From Ruania alba (GTDB lineage: Bacteria > Actinomycetota > Actinomycetes > Actinomycetales > Beutenbergiaceae), in contig NZ_FNTX01000001.1 of NCBI RefSeq assembly GCF_900105765.1, positions 1,522,387 to 1,586,386 on the forward strand: a DNA stretch of 64,000 nucleotides. The letters run 5' to 3'. The translations under genes and the position numbers were made by a program. Of this stretch, positions 7,854 to 17,288 are shown in pieces. How positions within the stretch are numbered: position 1 is the first letter of the stretch; the number at the start of each line of letters is the position of its first letter. The notes below the pieces were generated by a model, which was given only the letters and a program-made list of their open reading frames with translations, was not told where the DNA came from and searched no databases.

Positions 7854-9535
7854 TGAGACGCCGGCCGCTGCCATTCGCAGATCGCCTCCAGGCACTGACC
7901 GACGCACTCGAGGTGCTGGACGCCCTTGACCTCTCCGGTGATGAGCGAATCGAGCACGCCGTCGCGGACGCGCACGCCACCGTCGCCCGCGCTCACGAGC
8001 GCGGCGGACTGTCCGCAGCACACACGGTGGTTGCACTGGCGGGTGCAACAGGCAGCGGGAAATCGTCCCTGACGAACACGCTGGCAGGACAGGAGGTCAC
8101 CGACGTCGGTGCCCGCCGTCCGACGACGGCGCAGCCGGTTGCGATCACGTGGGGCACCGAACCTGCAGGAGCGTTGCTCGACTGGCTGGGGATCGAGCGA
8201 CGCGTGTCCGCCGAGACTGATGACGGGCCAGGGCGTGATCGACTCGACGGTCTCATCCTGGTCGACCTGCCCGACATTGATTCCGTACGCACCGATCATC
8301 ATGGCCGGGCAGCCCGGCTCGCGGAACGGGTCGACATGCTGGTCTGGGTCCTCGACCCGCAGAAGTACGCCGACGCGGTGGTGCACCAACAGTATCTCCG
8401 TCCGATGGCCAGGCACGCCGAGGTGACGGTCGCGGTGCTGAACCAGGTGGACACCCTCAGCCCGCACGATGCCAAGCTCGTGCTGGCCGACCTCGAGCGG
8501 AGGATGAGCGAGGACGGACTGCACGGGATCCCGGTGCTCGGTGTGTCCGCGACCACCGGCCACGGTCTCAGCGAGCTACGACACGTGCTGGCCGACGTGG
8601 TGGTCCGGCGCGCCGCAGCGCACGCGCGACTGGCCGCAGACGTGGCCACGGCTGCCGACGCCCTGGCCCAGGTCTGCCCGCCGGCTGCGCCGGAGCGACT
8701 CCCACCGGCGCAGCAACGTCACCTCGTCGACCGGCTCGCGGCCGCCGCCGGGGTGGACCGCGTCGCGCGCGCCGTCGCCGGCTCCTACCGGCATCGCGCA
8801 CGTGCCCGTGCAGGCTGGCCGGTCACTCGGTGGTTGGGACGCTTCCGACCGGACCCGTTGCGTCGGCTGCACCTGGGTCGCCCCGGTCCGGTACGTGCCG
8901 GTGCCGAGGACACCGGACCAGTCGTTGCGGCGTCGTCGAATGCGCCGGCGGCGCCGTCGGTGCGTGCTGAGGTGACCACGGCGCTCCGGGCGATGGGTGA
9001 GGCCACGGCCGGTGGGACAACCGGCCCGTGGCGCGACCACCTTCGTTCGGGTGCGCTCAACGGCGCGGACGAACTGCCCGACGCTCTCGACACGGCGGTG
9101 GTCTCGCACCCCGTGGTGCGCCCCCGGGACCCGCACTGGTTCGCAGTGTTCTCGCTGCTCCAGTGGGTCTGGTTCACGGCTGCCGGGGCCGGTGCGTTGT
9201 GGTTGGGCGTGCTCGCTGGAGTGCGCTATCTCGGGCTCCCCACCCCGTGGACGCCGCAGCTGGGCCCCGTTCCGGTAGACCCGCCGTGGCCGGGGCTGCC
9301 CGCTCTCCCGTGGCCGACGGTGCTGCTGTTCGGAGGAGTGCTGCTCGGGGTGCTCACCGCCGTGCTCGCTGCGCTGCTGGCACGTCTGGGTGCGGCGCGA
9401 CGGCGCCGGCGTGCCCGCGTGGAGCTGCGCCGCAGTGTCGCGGAGGTAGCCGAACGGATGGTCCTGGTGGAGGTACGCACCCGGGTGGAGCAGTGCCAGC
9501 GCTACGTACGCGCGATCCACCAGGCACAGAGCTAA
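7850..9535 (+). CDS. Era/YfjP-like membrane GTPase (second of a pair)
   Basis: Second GTPase, the same length as its neighbour (561 residues), with Walker A GATGSGKSS at about residues 65-73, RPTTAQP switch, DLPDIDS G3 motif and NQVD (G4). Two transmembrane helices lie near residues 435-460 and 485-510, followed by a basic helical tail. This resembles the YfjP/YeeP-type GTPases with C-terminal membrane anchors. It starts at GTG 7850 or ATG 7853, overlapping the stop of the first GTPase. Two tandem GTPases with membrane segments recall paired bacterial dynamin-like proteins, but a membrane-remodelling role is inference. Confidence 0.82.
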   Translation: MMRRRPLPFADRLQALTDALEVLDALDLSGDERIEHAVADAHATVARAHERGGLSAAHTVVALAGATGSGKSSLTNTLAGQEVTDVGARRPTTAQPVAITWGTEPAGALLDWLGIERRVSAETDDGPGRDRLDGLILVDLPDIDSVRTDHHGRAARLAERVDMLVWVLDPQKYADAVVHQQYLRPMARHAEVTVAVLNQVDTLSPHDAKLVLADLERRMSEDGLHGIPVLGVSATTGHGLSELRHVLADVVVRRAAAHARLAADVATAADALAQVCPPAAPERLPPAQQRHLVDRLAAAAGVDRVARAVAGSYRHRARARAGWPVTRWLGRFRPDPLRRLHLGRPGPVRAGAEDTGPVVAASSNAPAAPSVRAEVTTALRAMGEATAGGTTGPWRDHLRSGALNGADELPDALDTAVVSHPVVRPRDPHWFAVFSLLQWVWFTAAGAGALWLGVLAGVRYLGLPTPWTPQLGPVPVDPPWPGLPALPWPTVLLFGGVLLGVLTAVLAALLARLGAARRRRRARVELRRSVAEVAERMVLVEVRTRVEQCQRYVRAIHQAQS

Positions 9536-9566
9536 GGGCGCGGCCGATCCGCGCGCGGACGACCAT

Positions 9567-9572
9567 TAGGAT
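9567..9572 (+). promoter_or_regulatory. putative aspS -10 box (TAGGAT)
   Basis: TAGGAT about 48 nt upstream of the aspS GTG. It implies a short leader that carries the strong AGGAGGA ribosome-binding site at 9609-9615. Confidence 0.5.
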
Positions 9573-9620
9573 CGCAGGAGCTGCCGATCGGCGGCTCCAG
9601 AGAAGTCCAGGAGGAATTTC

Positions 9621-11438
9621 GTGCTTCGCACCCACCACGCCGGCACCCTGCGGGCCGCCGACATCGGTACCACCGTCACCCTGACCGGGTGGGTGGATCG
9701 CCGCCGCGATCACGGTGGGGTGGCCTTCCTGGACCTGCGTGATGCCTCCGGCATCGTGCAGGTCGTGGTGCGTGACGAGGAAGTGGCGCACCCGCTGCGC
9801 GCGGAGTTCGTGCTGCAGGTGACCGGTGAGGTCGCACGACGCCCCGAGGGCAATGCCAACCCGAACCTGGGCACGGGTGACGTCGAGGTGATCGCCAGCT
9901 CCGTCGTCGTGCTGAACGAGAGTGCTGCCCTGCCGTTCCAGGTCTCCACCGCGATCGACGCGCAGGTGACCGTGGGGGAGGAGGTGCGGCTGGCGCACCG
10001 ATACCTCGACCTGCGCCGTCCGGGTCCGGCCCGCGCCATCCGTTTGCGCTCGGCGGTCAACCGCGCCGCCCGCGAGGTACTGGATGCGGCGGAGTTCGTC
10101 GAGATCGAGACTCCCACGCTGACCCGTTCCACCCCCGAGGGGGCACGGGACTTCGTGGTGCCGGCACGCCTGGCACCCGGCTCCTGGTACGCGCTGCCGC
10201 AGTCGCCGCAACTGTTCAAGCAGTTGTTGATGGTGGCCGGGATGGAGCGGTACTACCAGATCGCCCGGTGCTACCGGGACGAGGACTTCCGGGCCGACCG
10301 GCAGCCGGAGTTCACCCAGCTCGACGTGGAGATGAGCTTCGTCGAGCAGGACGACGTGATCGAGCTGGCCGAGCGCATCCTGGTGGCCCTGTGGGAGCTG
10401 ATCGGGTACTCGGTGCAGACCCCGATCCCTCGGATGACCTACGCCGACGCGATGCGCCGGTACGGCACCGACAAGCCCGATCTGCGCTTCGACCTCGAGC
10501 TGACCGAGCTGACCGAGTACTTCGCTGACACCCCGTTCCGGGTGTTCCAGGCGCCGTACGTGGGTGCCGTGGTGATGCCCGGTGGCGGGTCGCAGCCGCG
10601 CCGCCAGTTCGACGCCTGGCAGGAGTGGGCGAAGCAGCGCGGCGCCAAGGGGCTGGCGTACGTCACCATCGCCGAGGACGGTGAGCTCGGTGGACCGGTG
10701 GCGAAGAATCTCTCCGAGGACGAGCGTGCCGGTCTGGTCGACGCCGTCGGTGCCAAGCCCGGGGACTGCGTGTTCTTCGCCGCCGGGAAGCCTGCGGAGG
10801 CACGTGCCCTGCTCGGGGCCGCCCGGCTGGAGATCGGCAGGCGGTGCGAGCTCATCGACCCCGACGCCTGGGCGTTCGTGTGGGTGGTGGACGCCCCGTT
10901 GTTCAAGCCCACCGGTGAGGACGACGACGTGGCCGTGGGCGGGGGAGCGTGGACGGCGGTGCATCACGCCTTTACCTCCCCGACGCCGGAGTGGATCGAT
11001 CGGTTCGAGGAAGAGCCCGGCAACGCCCTGGCCTACGCCTACGACATCGTCTGCAATGGCAACGAGATCGGTGGCGGGTCGATCCGTATCCATTCGCGCG
11101 ACGTGCAGCGGCGGGTGTTCGAGGTGATGGGCATCGCCGAGGAGGAGGCCCAGGAGAAGTTCGGCTTCCTGCTGGACGCCTTCGCCTACGGTGCGCCGCC
11201 GCACGGCGGGATCGCCTTCGGGTGGGACCGGATCGTCACGCTGCTGGCCGGGGCGGACTCGATCCGCGACGTGATCGCCTTCCCCAAGTCCGGTGGCGGC
11301 TATGACGCGCTCACCGGCGCACCCGCCCCGATCTCCGCCCAGCAGCGTAAGGAGGCCGGCGTGGACGCCCCGCCGGCCGCCGAGAAGCAGGAGAACGTGA
11401 CGGCCGGCCGCGCCGACGGCGGTACCTCCGCCCGGTGA
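9621..11438 (+). CDS. aspS: aspartyl-tRNA synthetase
   Basis: Class II synthetase attaching aspartate to tRNA-Asp (possibly also tRNA-Asn). An N-terminal OB-fold anticodon-binding domain (about 1-105) contains the block [19 protein letters not shown]. The catalytic domain has [25 protein letters not shown], motif 2 [18 protein letters not shown] and a bacterial GAD insertion (about 290-420). Motif 3 is [11 protein letters not shown]. The C-terminal ~30 residues are a polar, Ala/Gly/Glu-rich extension beyond the usual end. The GTG start follows AGGAGGAATTTC. The GNAT gene start overlaps the stop codon. Confidence 0.97.
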   Translation: MLRTHHAGTLRAADIGTTVTLTGWVDRRRDHGGVAFLDLRDASGIVQVVVRDEEVAHPLRAEFVLQVTGEVARRPEGNANPNLGTGDVEVIASSVVVLNESAALPFQVSTAIDAQVTVGEEVRLAHRYLDLRRPGPARAIRLRSAVNRAAREVLDAAEFVEIETPTLTRSTPEGARDFVVPARLAPGSWYALPQSPQLFKQLLMVAGMERYYQIARCYRDEDFRADRQPEFTQLDVEMSFVEQDDVIELAERILVALWELIGYSVQTPIPRMTYADAMRRYGTDKPDLRFDLELTELTEYFADTPFRVFQAPYVGAVVMPGGGSQPRRQFDAWQEWAKQRGAKGLAYVTIAEDGELGGPVAKNLSEDERAGLVDAVGAKPGDCVFFAAGKPAEARALLGAARLEIGRRCELIDPDAWAFVWVVDAPLFKPTGEDDDVAVGGGAWTAVHHAFTSPTPEWIDRFEEEPGNALAYAYDIVCNGNEIGGGSIRIHSRDVQRRVFEVMGIAEEEAQEKFGFLLDAFAYGAPPHGGIAFGWDRIVTLLAGADSIRDVIAFPKSGGGYDALTGAPAPISAQQRKEAGVDAPPAAEKQENVTAGRADGGTSAR

Positions 11439-12217
11439 GCCGGCTCGCCAGCTCCCCCCGGTCCCTCGCGGACCTGGGGGAGCCCTGGCGCGACCATCCG
11501 GTGCTCCGCGCCGACTTCCCTCGCTACCGGGACGTCGTGGCCTGGGAGAGGGAGGATGCCCTCGTGCTCGCCGTCACCTCCGGCGAGCGCGGGCAGCGCG
11601 CTCTGATCGGTCTCGGCGAGCCAGCGGCTCTGGTGCACGCGATCACGCAGGTCGTGGGCGACGCCGAGTCAGCTGAACAGGTGGGCGCGGACTCACTCGC
11701 TGTGGTGAGCCTGACCCGGGGCGCATGGACGAGACTGCCGGTCTCGATCCGCAGAGCTTTGGCAGTGCCCCAGGCAAGCCACTGGAATTGGATGATGAGC
11801 ACATCGGCGCCGCCACGGCACCCGGGTGAAGATGGGGTCACTGAACTTGATCCGCTCACCCACCGCGCGGCGATGGCCGATCTGCAGTCGGTGGCGCTGC
11901 CGAACTCCTACACGTCCTTGGACAAGCCGGCGACGCGGTGGTTCGGGTGGCACGACACCTCGGGCGTGCTGCGGTGCATGGCCGCGGCGAGCAACTGGGA
12001 CGCCGAGGTGCACCTGGGTTCGATCGCGACGCATCCCGACTTCCGCCGTCGGGGGTTGGGCACGGCCGTGACGGCCAGGGTGAGTCGCCTGGGCCTGGCG
12101 GCCACCGGGCAGGTGAGCCTGGCGCTGTACGCCGACAACCATGACGCACGCCGGGTCTACGAGCGCCTGGGTTTCGCCCTCGTGCAGGAGTGGGAGAGCC
12201 GCCGCCCGGCGAGCTAG
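11435..12217 (+). CDS. GNAT-family N-acetyltransferase
   Basis: Acetyl-CoA-dependent acyltransferase of unknown substrate. The C-terminal half has the GNAT fold, with the acetyl-CoA loop [14 protein letters not shown] (about residues 207-220) and the final strand block [16 protein letters not shown]. The N-terminal ~120 residues are a separate, less conserved region. The GTG start overlaps the aspS stop (GTGA), so translation is probably coupled. The stop codon shares the palindrome CTAG (12214-12217) with the stop of the convergent transporter gene. Confidence 0.88.
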   Translation: MSRLASSPRSLADLGEPWRDHPVLRADFPRYRDVVAWEREDALVLAVTSGERGQRALIGLGEPAALVHAITQVVGDAESAEQVGADSLAVVSLTRGAWTRLPVSIRRALAVPQASHWNWMMSTSAPPRHPGEDGVTELDPLTHRAAMADLQSVALPNSYTSLDKPATRWFGWHDTSGVLRCMAAASNWDAEVHLGSIATHPDFRRRGLGTAVTARVSRLGLAATGQVSLALYADNHDARRVYERLGFALVQEWESRRPAS

Positions 12218-14490
12218 TGGGCGATCCCGAACCGGCGGTGCAGGGCGCGCAGCGGGCGCGGTGCCCACCAGTTCCGATGCCCGAGCAAGGTCATGGTGGA
12301 CGGCACCAGCAGCATGCGCACCAGCGTCGCGTCGATGAGCACGGTCACGGCCAGCGCGAAGCCCGCCTCCTTGATCACGATCAGCTCACCACTCATGAAC
12401 CCGGCGAAGACCACGATGATCACCAGCGCCGCCGAGGTGATGATCCGTCCGGACTGCTGCAACCCGTCACGCACCGCGGCGTCGTTGTCCCGACCCAACG
12501 AGTGGTGGGAGGAGGCGTCGTAGAACTCCTTGATCCGTGCGATCAGGAACACCTCGTAGTCCATCGCCAGTCCGAACCCGAACGCCACCACCACGGCGAC
12601 GACGTAGGACTCCAGGCCCCCGACCGGTTCGAACCCCAACAGCCCGGACAGGTGCCCTTCCTGGAACACCCAGGTGGTCACGCCGAGCGAGGCGGCAATC
12701 GAGAGGGTGTTCACCAGCAGGGCCTTGAGCGGGACCAGGAGTGACCCGGTCATCAGGAACAGCAGCACGAAGGTGGCCAGGACCACCACGCCGACGGCCA
12801 CCGGTAGCCCGTCCACGAGGGCATCGGTGAAGTCGATCTGGTTGGCGGCCTGTCCCAGCACCCAGAAGGTCGCGTCATTGCCGGTATCACGCAGGTCCCG
12901 GATCGACTCGACCACCTGCGTCGCTTCGGTGCCCCCCGGGTCGATGCCGTCGGTGAGGCGCACCCCGAGCAGCACGTGCTCGTCGCTGACGGGCTGGGCC
13001 TCGTCGACAGCGCTGACGTGCTCGATCCCGGCGATCTCGTCCGCGAGCCCGCCCTGGTCACCGGCTTGCACCACGACCTGCATCTGTGGTGTGGCCAGGA
13101 GCGGGTACTTGGCGTCGATGGTCTCGACCACCTCCCGCTGCTCCGAGCCCGGAGGAAGCAGATCGATCGTGGAGTTGCGCAGCTGGAGGCCGAGCAGTGG
13201 CGAGGCGAGGAACCCCAGCACCACGGCGCTGCCGAGCAGCACCAGCCACGGGTGGCGTTGTACCCGCGTGGCCAAAGCGGAGAACACGCCCCGTTCGGGA
13301 GCGGACTCGCCGAACCGGCCGAGCAGGAGGCGGAGTCCGGGGATTCGCGACAGCGCCGAGGGCCGCAGCATCCGACGGCCCCGCCACGCCAGCAGTGCCG
13401 GAACGAGCGTGAGTGCGGAGAGCAGGGCGATGAGCACCACCGACACCCCCGCCGCCCCCAGCGACTTCAGGATGTCGGGTCGCAGCAGCAGGAGTCCCGA
13501 GATCGCGATGGCCACGATGATCGCGGAGAAGGTCACCGTGCGCCCTGCTGTGGTCATGGTGGATCGCATCGCGCGCACCACCGCCCCGTCGCGGCCACGG
13601 GCGTGCCGACGGCGGCGGCCGGGGGAGGTGTCGGCCAGCTCGGCGTCGACCTCGCGACGGATCTCCTCGCGGAAGCGGGAGACGATGAGCAGCCCGTAGT
13701 CGATCGACAGTCCGAGGCCGAGCACGGTGACCACGTTCACCACGACCGAGTCGAGGTCGATCATCGCCGAGAAGCCCCACAGCACCCCGAGCCCCCCGGC
13801 GATCGAGGCGAGGGCCCCAGCGAGCGGCATGCCGGCGGCGAGGAACCCGCCGAACACCACCACCATCACGATGAGTGAGATCGGCAGCGCCACCATCTCA
13901 CCGGTGGCCAGGTCCTCCTCCATCTGGCCGACGATCGCCTCGGTGAGCAGGGTGGGGCTGGAGATCTGCGGGGTGACGCCGAGCTCGTTGCCGAAGCTGA
14001 TGAGCTCGTCGAGCACCACGGCGTGCGCCGCGTCCTGGTCGTCCTCGGACAGTTCGGCCGAGAGCTCGACGGTCACGAGCAGGCCATCGCCGTCGGCTGC
14101 CACGAACGGCGCCGCCTGCTCGGACTCCAGGCCATCCGGGAACGCGAAGGCGTCCAGCACTGCGGCCACACCGTCGGTGGACAACAGCACCGAATGCATC
14201 CGTGCGGCCGCACGGCCGGCGGTGGTCACCACCTCGGGATCGGTGAGGTCCACGTCGGTGAGGACAGCGGTCACGGTCGGGCCGTCGTCAGAGGCCTCTT
14301 CGATCAGGGTGCGCGCTTCCTGACTCTCGGATCCGGGCACGCGGGGCTCACCGGAGTGCAACCGGTCGAACAGCCCCTGGCTCCCGAATCCGGTGAGCGC
14401 CAGCGCGCCGGCGAGGCCCACGAGGACCAGCCAGATGATCACCACACGACGAGGATGATGGGCGGCCGTGCGCCCGAGACGATCGAACAC
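12214..14490 (-). CDS. MMPL/RND-family transporter
   Basis: Probable proton-driven exporter of lipids or hydrophobic compounds in the cytoplasmic membrane. It has the two-fold repeat of the MMPL family: one N-terminal helix (residues ~15-35), an extracytoplasmic domain, five helices (~180-375), then a sixth (~415-435), a second extracytoplasmic domain and five C-terminal helices (~540-740). The charged helix motif [15 protein letters not shown] and its C-terminal counterpart [14 protein letters not shown] are the family hallmark. Residues 305-325 form an Arg-rich cytoplasmic loop. It starts at GTG 14490, divergent from rarA across 54 bp. Substrate is unknown; it stands alone with no regulator gene next to it. 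Confidence 0.93.
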   Translation of the reverse strand: MFDRLGRTAAHHPRRVVIIWLVLVGLAGALALTGFGSQGLFDRLHSGEPRVPGSESQEARTLIEEASDDGPTVTAVLTDVDLTDPEVVTTAGRAAARMHSVLLSTDGVAAVLDAFAFPDGLESEQAAPFVAADGDGLLVTVELSAELSEDDQDAAHAVVLDELISFGNELGVTPQISSPTLLTEAIVGQMEEDLATGEMVALPISLIVMVVVFGGFLAAGMPLAGALASIAGGLGVLWGFSAMIDLDSVVVNVVTVLGLGLSIDYGLLIVSRFREEIRREVDAELADTSPGRRRRHARGRDGAVVRAMRSTMTTAGRTVTFSAIIVAIAISGLLLLRPDILKSLGAAGVSVVLIALLSALTLVPALLAWRGRRMLRPSALSRIPGLRLLLGRFGESAPERGVFSALATRVQRHPWLVLLGSAVVLGFLASPLLGLQLRNSTIDLLPPGSEQREVVETIDAKYPLLATPQMQVVVQAGDQGGLADEIAGIEHVSAVDEAQPVSDEHVLLGVRLTDGIDPGGTEATQVVESIRDLRDTGNDATFWVLGQAANQIDFTDALVDGLPVAVGVVVLATFVLLFLMTGSLLVPLKALLVNTLSIAASLGVTTWVFQEGHLSGLLGFEPVGGLESYVVAVVVAFGFGLAMDYEVFLIARIKEFYDASSHHSLGRDNDAAVRDGLQQSGRIITSAALVIIVVFAGFMSGELIVIKEAGFALAVTVLIDATLVRMLLVPSTMTLLGHRNWWAPRPLRALHRRFGIAH

Positions 14491-14531
14491 CTGGTCATCA
14501 TCGCAGGCGTCAGGGTGTCAGTGTGGGCGCG

Positions 14532-14537
14532 TAGGCT
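14532..14537 (+). promoter_or_regulatory. rarA leaderless -10 box (TAGGCT)
   Basis: TAGGCT lies 7 nt before the GTG at 14545, so transcription should begin at or next to the start codon. Confidence 0.6.
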
Positions 14538-14544
14538 GCTCGGT

Positions 14545-15897
14545 GTGGACCTGTTCGAGTCAGCCGGGACCGACGAGGTCGGTGTCCCGCAACCGTCCGC
14601 CGGCGCACCCCTGGCAGTGCGGATGCGCCCGTCGCGGCCGGAGGAGGTACTCGGGCAGGCCCACCTGCTGGAGCCTGGCTCGCCGTTGCGTCGACTGATC
14701 GAACCGCCGGAGGCGGGTGCGTTACCGCCGTCGTCGGTGATCCTGTGGGGACCGCCCGGCACCGGGAAGACCACGCTGGCCTACCTCGTGGCACATGTCT
14801 CGGGCCGCCGGTTCGTGGAGCTGTCCGCAGTGACGGCCGGGGTGAAGGACGTGCGGCAGGTCATTGCGGATGCCCGACGGCGGTTGGCCGGCTCCGGCGA
14901 GGAGACGGTCCTCTTCATCGACGAGGTGCACCGCTTCTCCAAGACCCAGCAGGACGCGTTGCTCCCGGCGGTGGAGAACCGGTGGGTGACGTTGATGGCG
15001 GCCACCACCGAGAACCCGTCCTTCGCGGTGATCTCACCGCTGTTGTCCCGGTCGATCATGCTCACGCTGCGGTCCCTGGAGACCGAGGATCTGGACGCGC
15101 TGATCACCCGGGCGTTGGCGGACGAGCGTGGCCTGGGTGGGCGGATCCCGTTGGAGGACGATGCACGGGAGTACCTGCTGCGATTGGCCGGGGGCGATGC
15201 ACGCAAGTCGCTGACCATCCTGGAGGCGGCGGCCGGGACCGCGGGCAGTGCGGGCGCCGAGAGCATCACGCTGGACGCGATGGAGCGAGCCATCGATGTG
15301 GCGGCCGTGCGTTATGACCGCGACGGGGACCAGCACTATGACGTGATCAGCGCGTTCATCAAGTCGATGCGGGGCAGCGACGTGGATGCTGCCCTGCACT
15401 ACCTGGCCCGGATGGTGGTGGCGGGGGAGGACCCGAGGTTCATCGCCCGGCGGATCGTGATCGCCGCGTCCGAGGATGTCGGGATGGCGGACCCGACGGC
15501 GTTGCAGACGGCCGTGGCCGCTGCCCAGTCGGTGGCGTTGATCGGGATGCCCGAGGCACGCATCATCCTCGCCCAAGCGGTGGTGCATGTGGCGAGCGCA
15601 CCGAAGTCGAACGCGTCGTATGCGGGGATCAACGCCGCGATCGCCGATGTGCAAGCGGGCCGCATCGGGGTGGTGCCGGCGCACCTGCGTGACTCGCACT
15701 ACGCCGGCTCGCAGCGCATCGGCCATGGCGCCGGCTACGTGTACTCCCACGACGAGCCGCACGGGGTCGCGCGGCAGGAGTACCTGCCTGAGGATCTCGC
15801 CGGCTCGCGCTACTACCAGCCCACCGACCGCGGGTTCGAGCGCACCCTGACCGAGCGGCTCGATCGCGTCCGGGACCTGCTCGGCCGGGACCGCTGA
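14545..15897 (+). CDS. rarA: replication-associated recombination protein A (MgsA/RarA AAA+ ATPase)
   Basis: AAA+ ATPase acting at stalled replication forks. Walker [11 protein letters not shown] is at about residues 68-77, Walker [13 protein letters not shown] at ~131, sensor 1 ATTENPSF, and the C-terminal tetramerisation region contains the family block [19 protein letters not shown] and APKSNASY. At 450 residues it has normal length. Longer reading frames exist upstream, but GTG 14545 gives the family-typical N-terminus MDLFESAG and sits 7 nt after a TAGGCT box. It is followed by inverted repeat copy A and the convergent DUF559 gene. Confidence 0.96.
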   Translation: MDLFESAGTDEVGVPQPSAGAPLAVRMRPSRPEEVLGQAHLLEPGSPLRRLIEPPEAGALPPSSVILWGPPGTGKTTLAYLVAHVSGRRFVELSAVTAGVKDVRQVIADARRRLAGSGEETVLFIDEVHRFSKTQQDALLPAVENRWVTLMAATTENPSFAVISPLLSRSIMLTLRSLETEDLDALITRALADERGLGGRIPLEDDAREYLLRLAGGDARKSLTILEAAAGTAGSAGAESITLDAMERAIDVAAVRYDRDGDQHYDVISAFIKSMRGSDVDAALHYLARMVVAGEDPRFIARRIVIAASEDVGMADPTALQTAVAAAQSVALIGMPEARIILAQAVVHVASAPKSNASYAGINAAIADVQAGRIGVVPAHLRDSHYAGSQRIGHGAGYVYSHDEPHGVARQEYLPEDLAGSRYYQPTDRGFERTLTERLDRVRDLLGRDR

Positions 15898-15910
15898 CCC
15901 CACCACCACC

Positions 15911-15985
15911 CGCGAGTGCGGCCGATCTCGCTCAACTGCTGAGATATTCGCGAGATTGTCCGCACTCGGCGCGCAGCGAGTGCGC
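15911..15985 (-). repeat. three-armed palindromic repeat, copy A (inverted partner of 17021-17095)
   Basis: Read on the minus strand the element is: arm GCACTCG, 8-nt spacer, arm CGAGTGCGG, 38-nt core containing ATATCTC, arm CCGCACTCGCG. Arms 1 and 2 pair, as do arms 2 and 3. Hand alignment to copy B is gap-free over 75 positions with 49 identities; the arms are invariant and the spacers have diverged. The element begins 13 bp after the rarA stop and ends 2 bp before the stop codon of the convergent DUF559 gene. It could also act as a terminator for both genes. Confidence 0.85.
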
Positions 15986-15987
15986 TC

Positions 15988-16920
15988 TCACCCGAGCGAG
16001 GCTGGTCGCCGTCGGGCGATCGCGCGGCGCACACGGGTGATCAGTCGCATCGGATATCGGATCACGTCATCGGCGGTGGCCGTGATCACGAGCCAACCGT
16101 CGTCTTCCAGGCGCTGCCGCCGCTCGATGTCACGTCGCCAGGTGGCGGGATCGGTGCGGTGCACGTCGCCGTCGTACTCGATCGCGATCTTGAGCTCGGG
16201 GTAGGAGAGGTCGGGCCTCGCGAGGAATGAGCCATCCTCGGCATACGCCTCCTGGTTGACCACCGGTTCGGGGAGGCCGTTGCTGACCATGTGCAGTCGC
16301 AGCCGCGACTCCATGGTCGACTCGGTGCCGGGTCGAACGAGGGTGGCGGCCGCTCGCGCGGCGCGCACACCCCGTGCGCCGGGGAACGAGTGCGCGATCT
16401 GATGCAGCTCCGCGGGTGTGATCCATGGGTCATCGCGCCGCATCATGGCGTCCCCGAGAACCACTAGGTCGTCCAGCCGGAGCCGTGCGGCCAGGTGCAT
16501 CCAGGTCTGTGGGGGTGTGGTGAGGCACAGAGCTCCGTAGTCCATGACGGCGAGACCCGGCCGGCCGCAGAAGTGAGCCTCGATCTCTGGCCGGTCTGGG
16601 CGTTCGGCACGTCGGGGCAGGACCACGTGAATCCGTGCGTCCTCCTGGAGTTTCCAGGGCACCTCGATCCCGAGCAGTCGGAGCGCTGTCACATGGCTGA
16701 ACGCATAGGTCGAGTGCAGCGCAGGTACATAGGAGGCGCAGCGTGACCACAGATCACGGGAGTCGCCCTCGCACGGGAGGGTGCTGCGCACTCCCCACAG
16801 GGGCGAGTCGAGTGAGGATCGCTGCAGTTGCCCACGTGAGGCGCCGGCATCGAGAGCGTCCTTGACCGAGAAGGTTCGGGTACTGAGCGCATCGGGCAGT
16901 GGGGTCGGAAGTCGAGACAT
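15988..16920 (-). CDS. DUF559 (Vsr-like) endonuclease-domain protein with AbiEi-like N-terminus
   Basis: Predicted DNA-acting protein of 310 residues. The C-terminal ~110 residues form a DUF559/Vsr-like PD-(D/E)xK nuclease fold: E-S-x-x-E-S-R-L-R helix, RPDLSYPELKIAIEYDG (candidate catalytic D, E and D) and DVHRTDPATWRRDIERRQRL. The N-terminal ~60 residues (FSVKDALDAGASRGQLQR ... LWGVRSTLP) resemble the winged-helix start of AbiEi-type proteins; the middle region is hydrophobic-helical. The gene is flanked by two 75-bp inverted palindromic repeats, which makes it a candidate small mobile or repeat-maintaining unit. No partner gene (toxin or methylase) is adjacent. Function is not known. Confidence 0.85.
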   Translation of the reverse strand: MSRLPTPLPDALSTRTFSVKDALDAGASRGQLQRSSLDSPLWGVRSTLPCEGDSRDLWSRCASYVPALHSTYAFSHVTALRLLGIEVPWKLQEDARIHVVLPRRAERPDRPEIEAHFCGRPGLAVMDYGALCLTTPPQTWMHLAARLRLDDLVVLGDAMMRRDDPWITPAELHQIAHSFPGARGVRAARAAATLVRPGTESTMESRLRLHMVSNGLPEPVVNQEAYAEDGSFLARPDLSYPELKIAIEYDGDVHRTDPATWRRDIERRQRLEDDGWLVITATADDVIRYPMRLITRVRRAIARRRPASLG

Positions 16921-17020
16921 GTCACGACTTCAGTACGGTCGCTGAATCCTCGCCGTCAGCGAGGGGGCGGGTTGTGGACAGCGGTGCAACACCTCGGTTT
17001 CGGTGGATTCGCGACCGTGG

Positions 17021-17095
17021 CCGCACTCGCGCACGATCGAGTGCGGGCGTTTGCGCCCATATCTCGCGAAATGGAACGAATCGGCCGCACTCGCG
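17021..17095 (+). repeat. three-armed palindromic repeat, copy B
   Basis: Direct reading: CCGCACTCG arm (17021-17029), 8-nt spacer, CGAGTGCGG arm (17038-17046), 38-nt core with ATATCTCGCGAA, CCGCACTCGCG arm (17085-17095). Same architecture and length as copy A but opposite orientation, 100 bp upstream of the DUF559 start codon. Outer flanks of both copies are also alike (CCAC-rich on the outside of the CGCGAG end). Confidence 0.85.
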
Positions 17096-17123
17096 GTGGG
17101 CGTGGGTGGGGTGGCGGGTGCGG

Positions 17124-17129
17124 TAGAGT
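17124..17129 (+). promoter_or_regulatory. putative rpsD -10 box (TAGAGT)
   Basis: TAGAGT about 160 nt upstream of rpsD and 29 bp outside repeat copy B. It implies a leader of roughly 150 nt. Confidence 0.45.
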
Positions 17130-17288
17130 GGTGGGGTTGCCCAGACGGGCACGCCTGGGGTCTTAGCCGATGGTTCTCGTTCCGCTCGCCGGAATCGGAC
17201 CGGGAGTTGGCCCCACACCTCCCTCCTTCCGGTACGTCCGGTCCTGGAGCGTGGTGTGACGTCACGATCAACACGACAGGAAGCATTC
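17130..17288 (+). other. non-coding rpsD leader
   Basis: No open frame of interest. It holds small inverted repeats (GCCC-agac-GGGC near 17140-17153; CCGG-tacgt-CCGG near 17229-17241) and a perfect 10-bp palindrome GTGACGTCAC (17256-17265). S4 autoregulates its mRNA in other bacteria; whether this leader does so is unknown. Confidence 0.35.

Noticed and set aside
9354-11204. 616-codon minus-strand frame across aspS
   Set aside because: Antisense shadow of aspS with no recognisable domain.
15911-17095. DUF559 unit as a classical IS element
   Set aside because: No DDE, serine or tyrosine recombinase is encoded and no target-site duplication is visible outside the repeats. The nuclease-repeat unit is reported separately as a candidate of another kind.
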